Shown: positions 16,872 through 27,211, counted from the stretch's first letter. The stretch is 64,000 nucleotides of DNA from an uncultured Myxococcales bacterium (GCA_937980205.1 CALJKW010000014.1:23374-87373), one strand, 5' to 3'. The notes: generated by a model not told the origin, from the letters alone. Numbers and translations: made by a program.

Positions 16872-19800
16872 ATGACCGCCCTTCGCTGCATCTTTCCCTG
16901 CATCGTGCTGTTGGCTTGCGACCCATCTGGGCTCGAGCCGCTCGGCGAGGTCGACCGGGAGCTCGCCGTGCCGACCTCTGGAGGCCTCACCATCGAGGCC
17001 GAGCTCGCGACCGGCCAGACGTCGCAGGCGTACGTCTCGCGCCGCTCGAACCACCTGTGGACGAGCACGCTCGGAGTTTCGGGACACGCCGTCGTGTGCT
17101 CACCGAGCATCGGCGACGCGTGGACCGACACCGCGACGCTCGACAGCGTGGCGCCCGAGCTCACCTACAAGATCTCGTTCAGTCAGAGCGGCACCTACCA
17201 GGTCTGGGTGCTCGCGCGCGCCGACGACAAACGCGCGGACTCGGTCCACCTCGGGCTCGATGGCACCTGGCGCCTCACCGACGTCGCCCTGCCCGTCGGT
17301 CCGACCTTCGCGTGGAAGCACGTCGGTGCGCTCGAGAACGTCACCGCCGGCGTGCATCGGCTCAACGTCTGGGCGCGCGAAGACGGCCTGGTCCTCGACG
17401 CCCTCTACGTCACGCGCGGCGCCGAACGTCCGGTCACCGCGTTTCGCGAGGCGGCGTCGAAGATCCACGTCGAGGTCGAGGCGGCGCTCGACCCGTCTTC
17501 CCAGGCGCGCGCAGTGATGCCGCCGGGCGGCGCCTGGTCACTCACCGCCGGAGCCTACGGCGCTGCGCTCACTCCGCTGCTCTCGCGGTGGCCGTCCGCC
17601 GACGCCGGCCTGCCGCGCCTCGAGCTCACCGTGCAGCCCGCTGCGCCGGGCACTTTCAAGGTCTGGGTGCTGGCCGGCCTGTCGGCGGACTCGAGCGCGC
17701 GGCTGAAGCTCGGAGTCCGCGGCGACGCGCCGCTCACCTTGCCGGTGCTTCACGACGGACTCATCGGTCACTTCGAGTGGCTCTACGCCGGAGACGTCGC
17801 GCTCGGCGCAGGCCCGCAGGTGCTCGAGCTGACGGCCACCGGCCCGTCGCTCGTCGTCGACGCGATCCAGCTGCGACGCGACAGCGAGCTGCCACGTCTG
17901 CATCCCGACGACGGCCATGAGCTGTGGCTGCGCTACCGCCGAGTGAAGAGCGCGCCGCGCGACGCAGAGTACCGGGCGCTCGCGCGCCAGCTCGTCGTCG
18001 GCGGCACCAGCGCGACGGCGGCTGCGATCCGCGCCGAGCTCGACGTGGGCCTCATGGGGCTGCTCGGGGCCGCGCCGCCTCACACCACCGCGCTCACCGA
18101 GACCGGCGCCATCGTCGTGGGCACTCCGGGCACGTCGCCGCTCGTGCAGCAGCTCGGCCTCGGCGCGCAGCTCGACGCGCTCGGCGACGAAGGCTTCGTC
18201 ATCCGCGAGACGACGATCGGCGGCGCCGCGGTGGTCGTCGTCGCCTCGCGCAGCGAGATCGGAGCGCTCTACGGCACGTTCCGCCTGCTCGCGACGATGC
18301 AGCGCGAAGACCCGCTGTCGGACGTCGCCGACGCACCGGCGCACACGCAGCGCGTGCTGGAGAACTGGGTGCAGTGGTCGGCGGCGAAGGGCTCGTACGC
18401 GGGTGCGTCGATCTTCAAGTTCTCGCAGCTGCCGGGCTTCGTGCACCCGCGCTACCGCGATCTCGGCCGTGCGCTCGCCTCGGTCGGCATCAACGTCGTC
18501 ACGTTCGGCGTCGGAGGTCAGCCCGACTTCCTCCGCACCGAGAACCTGCTGCGCCTGAAGGCGCTCGCCGACGTGCTGCGGCCGTACGGCGTTCGCATCG
18601 GCTTCGCGGTCCCCTTCGAGGCCCCGAAGTCCGTCGGCGGGCTGTCGACGTACGACCCGCTGGACCCCGCGGTCGCGCGGTTCTGGGCGACGCGGACGGC
18701 CGACGTCTACGCCGCGGTCCCCGATCTGTTCGGGTACACGGTGAAGGCAGACTCGGAGTCGCGCCCTGGCCCGCAGGACTACGGCCGCACGCCCGCCGAC
18801 GGAGCGAACGTCCTCGCCGCCGCTCTGCGCCCTCACGGCGGCACCGTCGTGTGGCGCACGTTCGTGTACAGCGGCGATGCGGGCCTCTCGAACGAGCCGG
18901 ACCGCGTGAAGCACGCGTACCAGTACTTCAAGCCGTACGACGGCCGTTTCGCGCCCGAGGTCGTGTTGCAGGTGAAGAACGGGCCGCTCGACTTCCAGGT
19001 CCGCGAGCCCGTCTCGCCGCTGCTCGGTCGCATGCCGTCGACGAACCTCGGCCTCGAGCTGCAGGTGCACCAGGAATACACCGGAGAGGCCACCCACCTC
19101 GTCTGGCTCGTGCCCCAGTGGAGAGAGGTGCTCGACTTCGACACGAACGGCAGCGCCGCGGGAGGACGCGTGAAAGACGTGCTGCGGTCTTCGTCGACGA
19201 AGCGCTGGCTCTTCGCCGGAGTCGCGAACATCGGCAGCGACATCAACTGGACCGGCCACCCGATGGCCGCGGCGAACTGGTACGGCTTCGCGCGACTCGC
19301 GTGGAACCCCGACACCAGCGCGCAGGTCATCGCCCGCGAGTGGAGTCGGATGACGTTCGGCGCCGACGACATCTTGTCCGAGCACGTGAGCCGCATGCTG
19401 CTCGGCTCGTGGCAGACCTACGAGCGGGCCACGCTGATCCTCGCGCCCGGCGTCGTCATTCACGCTGACACGCACCAACTGGACCTGCCGACGCGGCAGA
19501 GCTTTCACAAAGCAGACGCGACCGGAGTCGGCACCGATCGCACCAGCCGCGGCACGCGCTACGCGCAGCAATACGTGCCCGAGGTCGCTGCCCGCTTCGA
19601 CGATCTGTCGACCTGCCCCGAGCCGCTGCTCGCGTGGTTTCACCACGTCCCGTACCGGCATCGACTGCGCAACGGCAACACCGTCATCCAGGAGATCTAC
19701 GACACGCACCACGCGGCCGCGGACGAGGTCGCCGCCATGAGCGCGGACTGGCGGTCGCTGCAGCTCCGCGTCTCCGACCTCACCTTCGGTGACGTGCAGC

Positions 19801-19901
19801 GCCGCCTCGAGACGCAGTTGCAGCAGACGAGGGCCTGGCGTGATCACGCGAACGCCTTCTTTCTCAACAAGAGCGGCATCCCCGATGCCCGCTCGAGGTG
19901 A
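16872..19901 (+). CDS. GH67-type alpha-glucuronidase lipoprotein with N-terminal beta-sandwich modules
   Basis: 1009 residues. The N-terminus MTALRCIFPCIVLLAC gives lipidated Cys16. Residues about 35-185 and 195-335 are two similar beta-sandwich modules ('GTYQVWVLARADD...', 'AGVHRLNVWAREDG..LDALYV'), carbohydrate-binding-like. The remaining 670 residues match family GH67: 'ELWLRYRRV', then VKADSESRPGPQDYGR with the general acid Glu629, QVKNGPLDF with Asp707, and HQEYTG with Glu735. The 28-residue spacing of the last two equals that known in Cellvibrio GlcA67A. GH67 enzymes remove 4-O-methyl-glucuronic acid from the non-reducing end of short xylo-oligosaccharides and are usually cytoplasmic or periplasmic and free of extra modules, so a lipid anchor with binding modules is unusual. 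Divergent from the TonB receptor operon. Confidence 0.88.
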   Translation: MTALRCIFPCIVLLACDPSGLEPLGEVDRELAVPTSGGLTIEAELATGQTSQAYVSRRSNHLWTSTLGVSGHAVVCSPSIGDAWTDTATLDSVAPELTYKISFSQSGTYQVWVLARADDKRADSVHLGLDGTWRLTDVALPVGPTFAWKHVGALENVTAGVHRLNVWAREDGLVLDALYVTRGAERPVTAFREAASKIHVEVEAALDPSSQARAVMPPGGAWSLTAGAYGAALTPLLSRWPSADAGLPRLELTVQPAAPGTFKVWVLAGLSADSSARLKLGVRGDAPLTLPVLHDGLIGHFEWLYAGDVALGAGPQVLELTATGPSLVVDAIQLRRDSELPRLHPDDGHELWLRYRRVKSAPRDAEYRALARQLVVGGTSATAAAIRAELDVGLMGLLGAAPPHTTALTETGAIVVGTPGTSPLVQQLGLGAQLDALGDEGFVIRETTIGGAAVVVVASRSEIGALYGTFRLLATMQREDPLSDVADAPAHTQRVLENWVQWSAAKGSYAGASIFKFSQLPGFVHPRYRDLGRALASVGINVVTFGVGGQPDFLRTENLLRLKALADVLRPYGVRIGFAVPFEAPKSVGGLSTYDPLDPAVARFWATRTADVYAAVPDLFGYTVKADSESRPGPQDYGRTPADGANVLAAALRPHGGTVVWRTFVYSGDAGLSNEPDRVKHAYQYFKPYDGRFAPEVVLQVKNGPLDFQVREPVSPLLGRMPSTNLGLELQVHQEYTGEATHLVWLVPQWREVLDFDTNGSAAGGRVKDVLRSSSTKRWLFAGVANIGSDINWTGHPMAAANWYGFARLAWNPDTSAQVIAREWSRMTFGADDILSEHVSRMLLGSWQTYERATLILAPGVVIHADTHQLDLPTRQSFHKADATGVGTDRTSRGTRYAQQYVPEVAARFDDLSTCPEPLLAWFHHVPYRHRLRNGNTVIQEIYDTHHAAADEVAAMSADWRSLQLRVSDLTFGDVQRRLETQLQQTRAWRDHANAFFLNKSGIPDARSR

Positions 19902-19906
19902 TCGAA

Positions 19907-19912
19907 TAGGCT
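19907..19912 (+). promoter_or_regulatory. Candidate -10 element of a leaderless transcript
   Basis: TAGGCT lies 10 bases before the ATG at 19923, which has no Shine-Dalgarno. It matches a pattern seen before several plus-strand genes in this window (24262, 25492, 31825). Weak evidence. Confidence 0.25.
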
Positions 19913-19922
19913 TCAGCTGCCG

Positions 19923-21170
19923 ATGGGTCGAGCGCTGCTTCTGGTGCTGCTGCTGTTGTCGTGCCTGACCGCCGACCCGGACGCGACCTACCGCTGCCCC
20001 GCCGACGGTCGCTGTGATGATGGGCTGCGCTGCGTCGACGGCTGGTGCGTGCGCGTCGCAGGGACCGCCGGTGGCGGCTCCGTAGGCGGCGGCTCCGCCG
20101 GCGGCGGCTCTACGGGCGGCGGCTCCATTGGAGGCGGCTCCGCAGGCGGCGGCTCCGCAGGCGGCGGCTCCACAGGCGGCGGCTCGGCAGGCGGCGGCTC
20201 GGCAGGCGGCGGCTCGGGCGGTGGCAGCGCCGTGGTCTGTCCAGCCGGCTTCCTTCGTGCGGCGACGCCGGCGTGCAACGGCTCGCCATGCTGCGCGGCG
20301 GTGTCGGTCGCGGCAGGCCCGACGGCAACCTGCGCGGTCGGCGTCAACGGCGGAGTGTGGTGCTGGGGCGACGCGGGCGTCGACGAGCCCTTCAACCCGG
20401 GCCCCACGCCCCAACAGCTCTCTACGCGCGAGGTGGCGCAGGCGGCGGTCGCGCTCGAGTCCGTGTGCCTGCTCCATCGCGACGGCGGAGTGCGCTGCTC
20501 GGCATCGCTGGTGGACGCCGGCTTCCCGGCCTCCGTCTGCATGGTCGCGGGGAACCCGGTCGCGTGCGGCCTGGGAGCGCAGGGCGCGCTCAGCTGCGCG
20601 CTCCAGCAGCAAGACGGGTTCGTCGCCTCCACGGCCCCGTTCATGAGCGGGCCGTTGCCCCAGGCGTGCGAGCAGCGCGTCGCCGCGGCCGCGTCGCGTG
20701 TCTGCTGGCGCACGGACGGCGGCATCAGCTGCCGCGACGCCGACGCCGGTCTCGCCTTCCATTCCTGCAACGCGAGCAGCTTCTCCGGTCTGACCGCGTG
20801 CGAGCAGATCTCACTGGCCGCCAACTCGATCTGCGCGGTGCAGGGCAACCGGGCCGCCTGCTTCGGCGGCACACCGCTCGGCGCGGCGAGCTCGTTCGTC
20901 GCGGACAGCGGCATCTTGCGCGTCGCGATCGCGAACAACTCGTTCGTCTGCGTGTCGACGCAAGCGGGGGACACCCTCTGCACGATGGACGCCGGAGAGC
21001 TTCAGCCCGTCGCCGCGCTGCGCCGGGCGGCCTCGCTGAGCGCTGGCAGCCGACACCTCTGCGCCATCATCGACGGCGGAGTCTTCTGCTTCGGCGAAAA
21101 CGCCGACGGAAGGTGCGGCGTACCGGACGCGTCCTATCTCTTCGCGCCGCGGGCCGTCGGCGGGCCTTGA
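19923..21170 (+). CDS. RCC1-like repeat lipoprotein with GGGS linker
   Basis: 415 residues. Signal MGRALLLVLLLLSC gives lipidated Cys14, followed by a short Cys-rich patch (CPADGRCDDGLRCVDGWC). Residues about 50-102 are ten GGGSx pentapeptides. The remaining part has units such as 'VAAGPTATCAVGVNGGVWCWGD' and 'SAGSRHLCAIIDGGVFCFG', the RCC1/BLIP-II beta-propeller signature, here with a Cys pair in each blade. Several blades are degenerate. Probable role: surface-displayed protein-protein interaction module; no enzyme motif. Its 3' end overlaps the 3' end of the convergent sigma factor gene by 37 bp. No Shine-Dalgarno; the ATG was chosen for the signal peptide. Confidence 0.78.
   Translation: MGRALLLVLLLLSCLTADPDATYRCPADGRCDDGLRCVDGWCVRVAGTAGGGSVGGGSAGGGSTGGGSIGGGSAGGGSAGGGSTGGGSAGGGSAGGGSGGGSAVVCPAGFLRAATPACNGSPCCAAVSVAAGPTATCAVGVNGGVWCWGDAGVDEPFNPGPTPQQLSTREVAQAAVALESVCLLHRDGGVRCSASLVDAGFPASVCMVAGNPVACGLGAQGALSCALQQQDGFVASTAPFMSGPLPQACEQRVAAAASRVCWRTDGGISCRDADAGLAFHSCNASSFSGLTACEQISLAANSICAVQGNRAACFGGTPLGAASSFVADSGILRVAIANNSFVCVSTQAGDTLCTMDAGELQPVAALRRAASLSAGSRHLCAIIDGGVFCFGENADGRCGVPDASYLFAPRAVGGP
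20070..20227 (+). repeat. 15-bp tandem repeat encoding GGGSx pentapeptides
   Basis: About ten copies of a 15-bp unit (GGCGGCTCCGCAGGC type) inside the RCC1-like lipoprotein gene, encoding a flexible GGGS linker. The copies differ only in the fifth codon and in synonymous Ser bases (TCC, TCT, TCG), so copy number may vary between strains by slippage. Confidence 0.85.
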
Positions 21171-21970
21171 TCGCCGTCGAAGCGTTCGTCCAGCGCCCTG
21201 CGGCCCGCGCGGATGAACGAGCTGAGCGATCGCGGCGACACGCCGCCCTCCAGCAGCAGCTCCTTCACGCGGTGCAAGAGCGCATCACGCAGGCGCGTCA
21301 GGCGGAGCGCCATCGTCGATCTCGGCACGCCGTGCTCTTCGGCGAGCCGATGATGAGGCTCGCCGCGGAGGTAATGCCGCTGCAGCAGCGCGCGCTCCGA
21401 AGCAGGCAGCTCGCTCAGCGCCGCGCGCAGCGCCTGGTCGAGCGCGCGACCGGCCTGGCGGCCTGCGACGTCCGACTCGAGTCCGGGAACCCCGCCGCTC
21501 AGCAGCCGCGACCACTGCCCGGTGTCGTCGCCGTGGCCGTCCTGGCCGCGCCGCTCGGAGGTTCGCTTCGCGTCCACGACCTCGCGCTTGACCACCATGG
21601 CGACCCACGCCGACAACGCGCTGCGCCCGGCATAGCTCGCAAGCCGCGGTTTCGCGCCGACCAGCAACCGCTCGGAGAGGCGACCGACGAGATCGTCCCG
21701 CGCCTCCGCAGGAGCACGTCGCGCCGCGGGCCTCAGGACGCTGGCGAGGAAATGCTCGACCGCGGCGGGCGCGCCCTCGAGACACGCGAAGCACAGGTAC
21801 AGATCGCGAAGGTGCGCCTTGTCGAACGTCTTGCGCTCGACGAGCCAGGGTCCGAAGCCGGTCGCGTCGGCGCCCCATTTTTCTGCCGCCACCATATCGG
21901 CCGCGGCGTCGGCCGCATCTTCGGCGAGGCCGTCACGTACCCACCGCGCGCGCAGCGCCGTGCGGTTCAC
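21134..21970 (-). CDS. Myxobacterial-type sigma-70 factor (gmx1-like)
   Basis: 278 residues from a GTG whose GTGA overlaps the stop of the upstream membrane protein gene. Longer starts would lie inside that gene. Region 2-like helices occur around residues 60-120 ('DDLVGRLSERLLVG', 'LSAWVAMVVKREVVDAKR'). Region 4 follows with 'LSELPASERALLQRHYLRGEPHHRLAEEHGV' split by a turn and the HTH 'PRSTMALRLTRLRDALLHRVKELL'. Length and sequence style fit the Myxococcales-restricted sigma-70 group (TIGR03001-like, recalled and not searched). It is the last gene of a kinase / membrane protein / sigma operon and is probably controlled by the zinc-motif kinase two genes upstream (inference). The last 37 bp are shared antisense with the RCC1-like gene. 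Confidence 0.82.
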   Translation of the reverse strand: MNRTALRARWVRDGLAEDAADAAADMVAAEKWGADATGFGPWLVERKTFDKAHLRDLYLCFACLEGAPAAVEHFLASVLRPAARRAPAEARDDLVGRLSERLLVGAKPRLASYAGRSALSAWVAMVVKREVVDAKRTSERRGQDGHGDDTGQWSRLLSGGVPGLESDVAGRQAGRALDQALRAALSELPASERALLQRHYLRGEPHHRLAEEHGVPRSTMALRLTRLRDALLHRVKELLLEGGVSPRSLSSFIRAGRRALDERFDGDQGPPTARGAKR

Positions 21971-22712
21971 CAGACCGCCCAACCGAGCGCAGCGAGCGCG
22001 ATGGCCAACACTCCCGTCAGAACGAACGCCACGAGCAGCGCGTTGCCCTCGCTCGCGAGCCCGTCCGCCTCGGGCCGTGAGAGCGTCGACACGCGCTGTC
22101 CCTCGCGCCCCGAGTAGCTGCCGGCCAGCGTGTCTCTCGCGCGCAGATGAAACCCGCCGCACAAGGCCGAGGCGACCAGCGAGCCGGCCGCACCGCTCCA
22201 CGCGGCGATCGAGGCGCCGCGGCTCGCGGTCTCGGCGGGCGGCGGCGCGGCCTCCACGCGCGCGGGGGGCGGCGCGACGCTCGGCTCCGGCTCAGGGGCT
22301 TTCACCGCCGAGCCGACGCACTGCGCCCAGCCGGCGAGCTTCTCGGTGAGCTCGGCGCGATCCAGCTTCGCCTTGAGGGTCGCGGCGCCTTCGCAGCGCG
22401 CCGGCGTGCCCCGCTGATACAGACTGGCTGCCACGACCCAGAGGCCGGCGGCGTGGCCCACGTCGATCCACACGAGCTCGTCGACGTCGGTCGCTGCGAG
22501 CTGCTGCTCGACACAGTCCGTCTTGCCTCGACACGACTGCAGGCGTTCTTCGAGCGCAGCGCGTGAGAGCGCCGACGTCTCGACGCGTGCGCCCGCGAGG
22601 GCCTGCCTCACCGACGCGACGATCTCGGCGAGCTCGTCCGGTGAGACGTTCACCGACCGCGCCACCGTCACGGGCGTCACGACCAGGACGATGCTGACGA
22701 GGCCAGGGAGCA

Positions 22713-22716
<4 letters not shown>
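21967..22716 (-). CDS. Kinase-associated membrane protein, paralogous in layout to 10574-11482
   Basis: 249 residues. The ATGA start overlaps the kinase stop by 4 bases. N-terminal signal MMLPGLVSIVLVVTPVTVA. The periplasmic part contains CRGKTDC (Cys-x5-Cys) followed by 'VEQQLAATDVDEL', then a Pro/Glu-rich linker, TM1 (AAWSGAAGSLVASALCGGF), a roughly 45-residue loop and TM2 (LLVAFVLTGVLAIALAALG). The order of elements matches the protein at 10574-11482, which also follows a Ser/Thr kinase. Family name not recognised. It lies between a kinase with an anti-sigma zinc motif and a sigma factor, with 4-bp overlaps at both ends, and is a plausible signal-sensing or scaffold subunit of that circuit. 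Confidence 0.78.
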
Positions 22717-24251
<1,535 letters not shown>

Positions 24252-24261
24252 CGCCGTCGAG

Positions 24262-24267
24262 TATAGG
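24262..24267 (+). promoter_or_regulatory. Candidate -10 element of a leaderless transcript
   Basis: TATAGG ends 7 bases before the ATG at 24275 in a 23-bp divergent gap, so a transcript would start at or next to the start codon. No Shine-Dalgarno is present. The -35 region would fall inside the kinase coding sequence. Confidence 0.35.
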
Positions 24268-24274
24268 CGCCGGC

Positions 24275-25177
24275 ATGCTCAAGAAGATCCTCCTGGCGGT
24301 CGCGATCCTCGTCGTCGTCGTCGCGGTCGGCGGCTTCGCTTTCGTCATGAAGCAGGTCTCCGCGTACGACGAGAGCGCCACGAAGAAATACGACCTGCCG
24401 CTGACCGAGGTGACGCTGCCGACCGACGAGGCGGAGATCGCCCGCGGCAAGCACCTCGCCGAGGCGATCGGCGGCTGCACCGCGTGCCACGGCGACACGA
24501 TGGCCGGCGGCCGCGAAGAGCCCATGGGCCCGATGGGCCGCCTCGTGCACCCGAACGTGACCCCCGGAGGCCGCCTCAAGGACTACTCCGACGCCGAGCT
24601 GAACCGCCTGCTGCGCCACGGCGTGAAGCGCGACGGCACGACGGTGCGCATGATGCCCATCTTCGAGATCCAGTGGTGGCCCGAGGCCGACCGCGCCGCG
24701 CTGATCGCCTACCTGCGGAAGGTGCCGCCCGTCACGACGGATCCCGGCGTCGTCGAGGTCACCGCGATGGGCAAGGTGCTCGATCGCTTCGGCAGCGTCC
24801 CGTTCGACGTCGCGCGCCGGGTCGATCACTCCGCGCCGCCGGCCACCGTGACGCCGGCCCCCACCGCCGAGTACGGCAAGCTGTTGTCCGCCGGCTGCCG
24901 CGGCTGCCACGGAGACGAGCACCTCGCGGGCGGGCAGATCCCCGGCGCTCCGCCGGAGATCCCGATCCCGCTGAACCTCACGCCGCACGAGACGGGCCTC
25001 AAGGGCTGGACGTACGACGACTTCGTGCAGCTCGTGCAGTCGGGCAAGCGGAAGAACGGCAAGCCGCTCGATCCCTTCATGCCCGTCGGCGCCCTGAGGA
25101 ACTACAACGAGACCGAGCTCAAGGCGACGTGGGCGTACCTGTCCACGCTTCCGCCGGTCGAGTTCGGCAAGCGCTGA
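24275..25177 (+). CDS. Membrane-anchored diheme cytochrome c
   Basis: 300 residues. One N-terminal TM helix (ILLAVAILVVVVAVGGFAFVM) acts as an uncleaved anchor. Two cytochrome c domains follow: the first with CTACH at about residues 68-72 and the second with CRGCH at about 208-212, with likely axial Met residues in 'MMPIFE' and 'DPFMPVGAL'. This layout resembles the cytochrome subunits of alcohol or aldehyde dehydrogenases and other periplasmic electron shuttles. No dehydrogenase gene is adjacent. It faces a small Cys-rich lipoprotein gene with only 4 bp between the stops. Confidence 0.88.
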   Translation: MLKKILLAVAILVVVVAVGGFAFVMKQVSAYDESATKKYDLPLTEVTLPTDEAEIARGKHLAEAIGGCTACHGDTMAGGREEPMGPMGRLVHPNVTPGGRLKDYSDAELNRLLRHGVKRDGTTVRMMPIFEIQWWPEADRAALIAYLRKVPPVTTDPGVVEVTAMGKVLDRFGSVPFDVARRVDHSAPPATVTPAPTAEYGKLLSAGCRGCHGDEHLAGGQIPGAPPEIPIPLNLTPHETGLKGWTYDDFVQLVQSGKRKNGKPLDPFMPVGALRNYNETELKATWAYLSTLPPVEFGKR

Positions 25178-25181
25178 CGCT

Positions 25182-25463
25182 TCAGCAGCCCGCGTCGCGG
25201 AAGGCCGTGCGCAGCGAGCTCAAGCCGCTGGCGCACGCGTCCGTGCAGGCCTGCATCGTCGACGGGTTCTCCCAGCAGATTCCGTTGGAGCCGTAGGTGC
25301 TGTCGAGCGAGCCGCGCGGCGTCCCCGTCGCGTAGGCACACGCGACGTACTGCTCGCAGGCGGGACTGGCGCGCCCTGGAACCAGACACGGCGGGTTCAG
25401 ACAGATGCGACTGCCCTCGGGGTCTCCGCAGGCGACGAGCACGAGCAGCGCGAGGCAGCGCAT
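25182..25463 (-). CDS. Small Cys-rich lipoprotein
   Basis: 93 residues. MRCLALLVLVAC is a lipoprotein signal (Cys12) and the mature part has nine Cys, including the C-terminal residue, suggesting several disulfides. No family was recognised. It is convergent with the diheme cytochrome gene and divergent from the small membrane protein gene (43-bp gap). Its codon use fits the surroundings and the signal is convincing, so it is judged real despite its size. Confidence 0.65.
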   Translation of the reverse strand: MRCLALLVLVACGDPEGSRICLNPPCLVPGRASPACEQYVACAYATGTPRGSLDSTYGSNGICWENPSTMQACTDACASGLSSLRTAFRDAGC

Positions 25464-25491
25464 CGGGCGCCATCAGAGCACGGAACGGGGC

Positions 25492-25497
25492 TAGGTT
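25492..25497 (+). promoter_or_regulatory. Candidate -10 element of a leaderless transcript
   Basis: TAGGTT lies 9 bases before the ATG at 25507, which lacks a Shine-Dalgarno. Same layout as at 24262 and 31825. Weak evidence. Confidence 0.25.
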
Positions 25498-25506
25498 CTC
25501 GACGCG

Positions 25507-26013
25507 ATGCTGACGTTGGTGCTGCTCGCGTCACTGTTGGATCCGACTCCACGCCACGCGCGGCTCGTCGCCGACGTGCGGTACGAGTCGATGACACGCG
25601 CCGAGCTGCAGGCCGAGTACGACGCGCTCGAGGCGCGGCGGCCGGGGCTGGCCCTGCCGATCTCGCTCATCGGCCTCGGGCTCGCCGGCGGCGTCGTCTC
25701 GGCGGTGGCCTTCTGGATCCCCTTCTCGACGCCGTTCGGGCTCGGGGTCTACTCCGCCGCCATCCTCATCGCGGCGTTCGTCGTGTCGGTCGCGATCGTC
25801 GCCACGGGCATCGCGCTGTGGGCGCGCAGAAAGCCCGAGCGCGACGCGATCGGCGCCGAGCTCCAGCGCATCGAAGACGCGTATCGCGAAGGCCGCTGCC
25901 GAAACGTCGACGGACAGCGGCCCTGCGAGAAGGACCCGAGCACGGCCCCCGGCTTTCCTCCTCAGGTGGAGGTGCCGGGGCCGCAGCCCGCGTTGGTGCT
26001 CGCCGCCTTTTAG
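25507..26013 (+). CDS. Small membrane protein with two TM helices
   Basis: 168 residues. An N-terminal signal-like stretch (MLTLVLLASLL) is followed by an amphipathic helix 'MTRAELQAEYDALEARRP', seen in other myxobacterial small membrane proteins. TM segments lie at about 49-71 and 76-101, and the tail is charged with two Cys (CRNVDGQRPC). No family name is known. It is divergent from the small lipoprotein gene. The stop overlaps the stop of the convergent thiolase gene by 4 bp. Function unknown. Confidence 0.65.
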   Translation: MLTLVLLASLLDPTPRHARLVADVRYESMTRAELQAEYDALEARRPGLALPISLIGLGLAGGVVSAVAFWIPFSTPFGLGVYSAAILIAAFVVSVAIVATGIALWARRKPERDAIGAELQRIEDAYREGRCRNVDGQRPCEKDPSTAPGFPPQVEVPGPQPALVLAAF

Positions 26014-27197
26014 ACGGTCGCGCGCTTGTACATCGTCACGACCGCGGCGCCGCCGAGGCCGAGGTTGTGCTGGAGCGCTACTTCAGCGTCCTGCACCTGG
26101 CGCTCGCCCGCCTGGCCGCGCAGCTGCCACACGAGCTCCGCGCACTGCGCGAGACCGGTGGCGCCCAGCGGGTGGCCCTTCGAGAGCAGGCCGCCCGACG
26201 GGTTCGTGACGAACGCGCCGCCGTAGGTGTTGTCACCGTCCCAGATGAACTTCTCGGCTCCGCCCTCGGGGCACAGCTGCAGCGCCTCGTAGGTGAGCAG
26301 CTCGTTGGCGGTGAAGCAGTCGTGCAGCTCGACGACGTCGACGTCCTTCGGGGCCACGCCGGACTTCTCGTAGACCTCCTTCGCGGCCGCGACGGCCATG
26401 TCGTAGCCGCACATCTTGATCATCGACTCGTTCTCGAACGTCGTCGGGAAGTCGGTCTTCATCGACTGCGCGACGATCTGCACCGCCTTGGTGATGCCCT
26501 TCTTCTTCGCGAACTCGCTCGAGCAGACGATGGCCGCGGCCGCTCCGCACGTGGGCGGGCAGCACTGGAACTTCGTCAGCGGGTCGAAGATGTCGTCGCT
26601 GGCGAGGATCTGCTCGACGCTCAGGACCTCACGGAAGACCGCGAGCGGGTTCTTCGACGCGTGCTTGCGCGCCTTCTCGGCGATCTTCGCGAAGGTCTCG
26701 CGCTTCGTGCCGTACTTCCACCGGTACTCGCGCCCCGCGCCGCCGAACATCTGCGCCGCCGGAGGAGCCTGGTTGAAGCCCTGCACCTTGCTCATCACGT
26801 CGACGTGCTTGTCGAGCGGGTTGGTGCGGTCGGTGAACTTGCTGCCGAGCGCGCCCTTCTCCATCTGCTCGAAGCCGACGGCCAGCACGCACTCGGCGAG
26901 GCCGCCCTCGACCGCCTGCCGCGCCAGGTACAGCGCCGAGCTGCCCGTCGAGCAGTTGTTGTTCACGTTGATGACCGGGATGCCGGTCACGCCCGCCGTG
27001 TACACGGCGCGCTGACCGCACGTGCTGTCGCCGTACACGTAGCCGGCGTACGCCTGCTCGACCTCCTTGAAGTCGACGCCCGCGTCCTTCAGCGCGTCCT
27101 TGATCGCGTTGCCGGCCATCACCTCGTAGCCGTCGGAAGCGCCGGGCTTCGCGAACTTCACCATCCCAACTCCAATGACATTCACTTTGCGTCCCAT
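26010..27197 (-). CDS. SCPx-type thiolase / lipid-transfer protein
   Basis: 395 residues. A ribosome site (AAAGGA) precedes the ATG, which lies 14 bp after the upstream multifunctional enzyme gene. Thiolase-fold motifs: nucleophilic Cys82 in NNNCSTGSSA, His in VELHDCFTANE, and GHPLGATG near the C-terminus. This is the sterol-carrier-protein-x class, which cleaves 3-ketoacyl-CoA with 2-methyl branches or sterol side chains in eukaryotes and actinobacteria. Together with the upstream enzyme it would complete a beta-oxidation round: dehydrogenation of the 3-hydroxy group, hydration, and thiolytic cleavage. No acyl-CoA dehydrogenase or oxidase gene is adjacent, so the first step is encoded elsewhere. 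Confidence 0.93.
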   Translation of the reverse strand: MGRKVNVIGVGMVKFAKPGASDGYEVMAGNAIKDALKDAGVDFKEVEQAYAGYVYGDSTCGQRAVYTAGVTGIPVINVNNNCSTGSSALYLARQAVEGGLAECVLAVGFEQMEKGALGSKFTDRTNPLDKHVDVMSKVQGFNQAPPAAQMFGGAGREYRWKYGTKRETFAKIAEKARKHASKNPLAVFREVLSVEQILASDDIFDPLTKFQCCPPTCGAAAAIVCSSEFAKKKGITKAVQIVAQSMKTDFPTTFENESMIKMCGYDMAVAAAKEVYEKSGVAPKDVDVVELHDCFTANELLTYEALQLCPEGGAEKFIWDGDNTYGGAFVTNPSGGLLSKGHPLGATGLAQCAELVWQLRGQAGERQVQDAEVALQHNLGLGGAAVVTMYKRATV

Positions 27198-27211
27198 GTT
27201 CGCGAGTCCTT

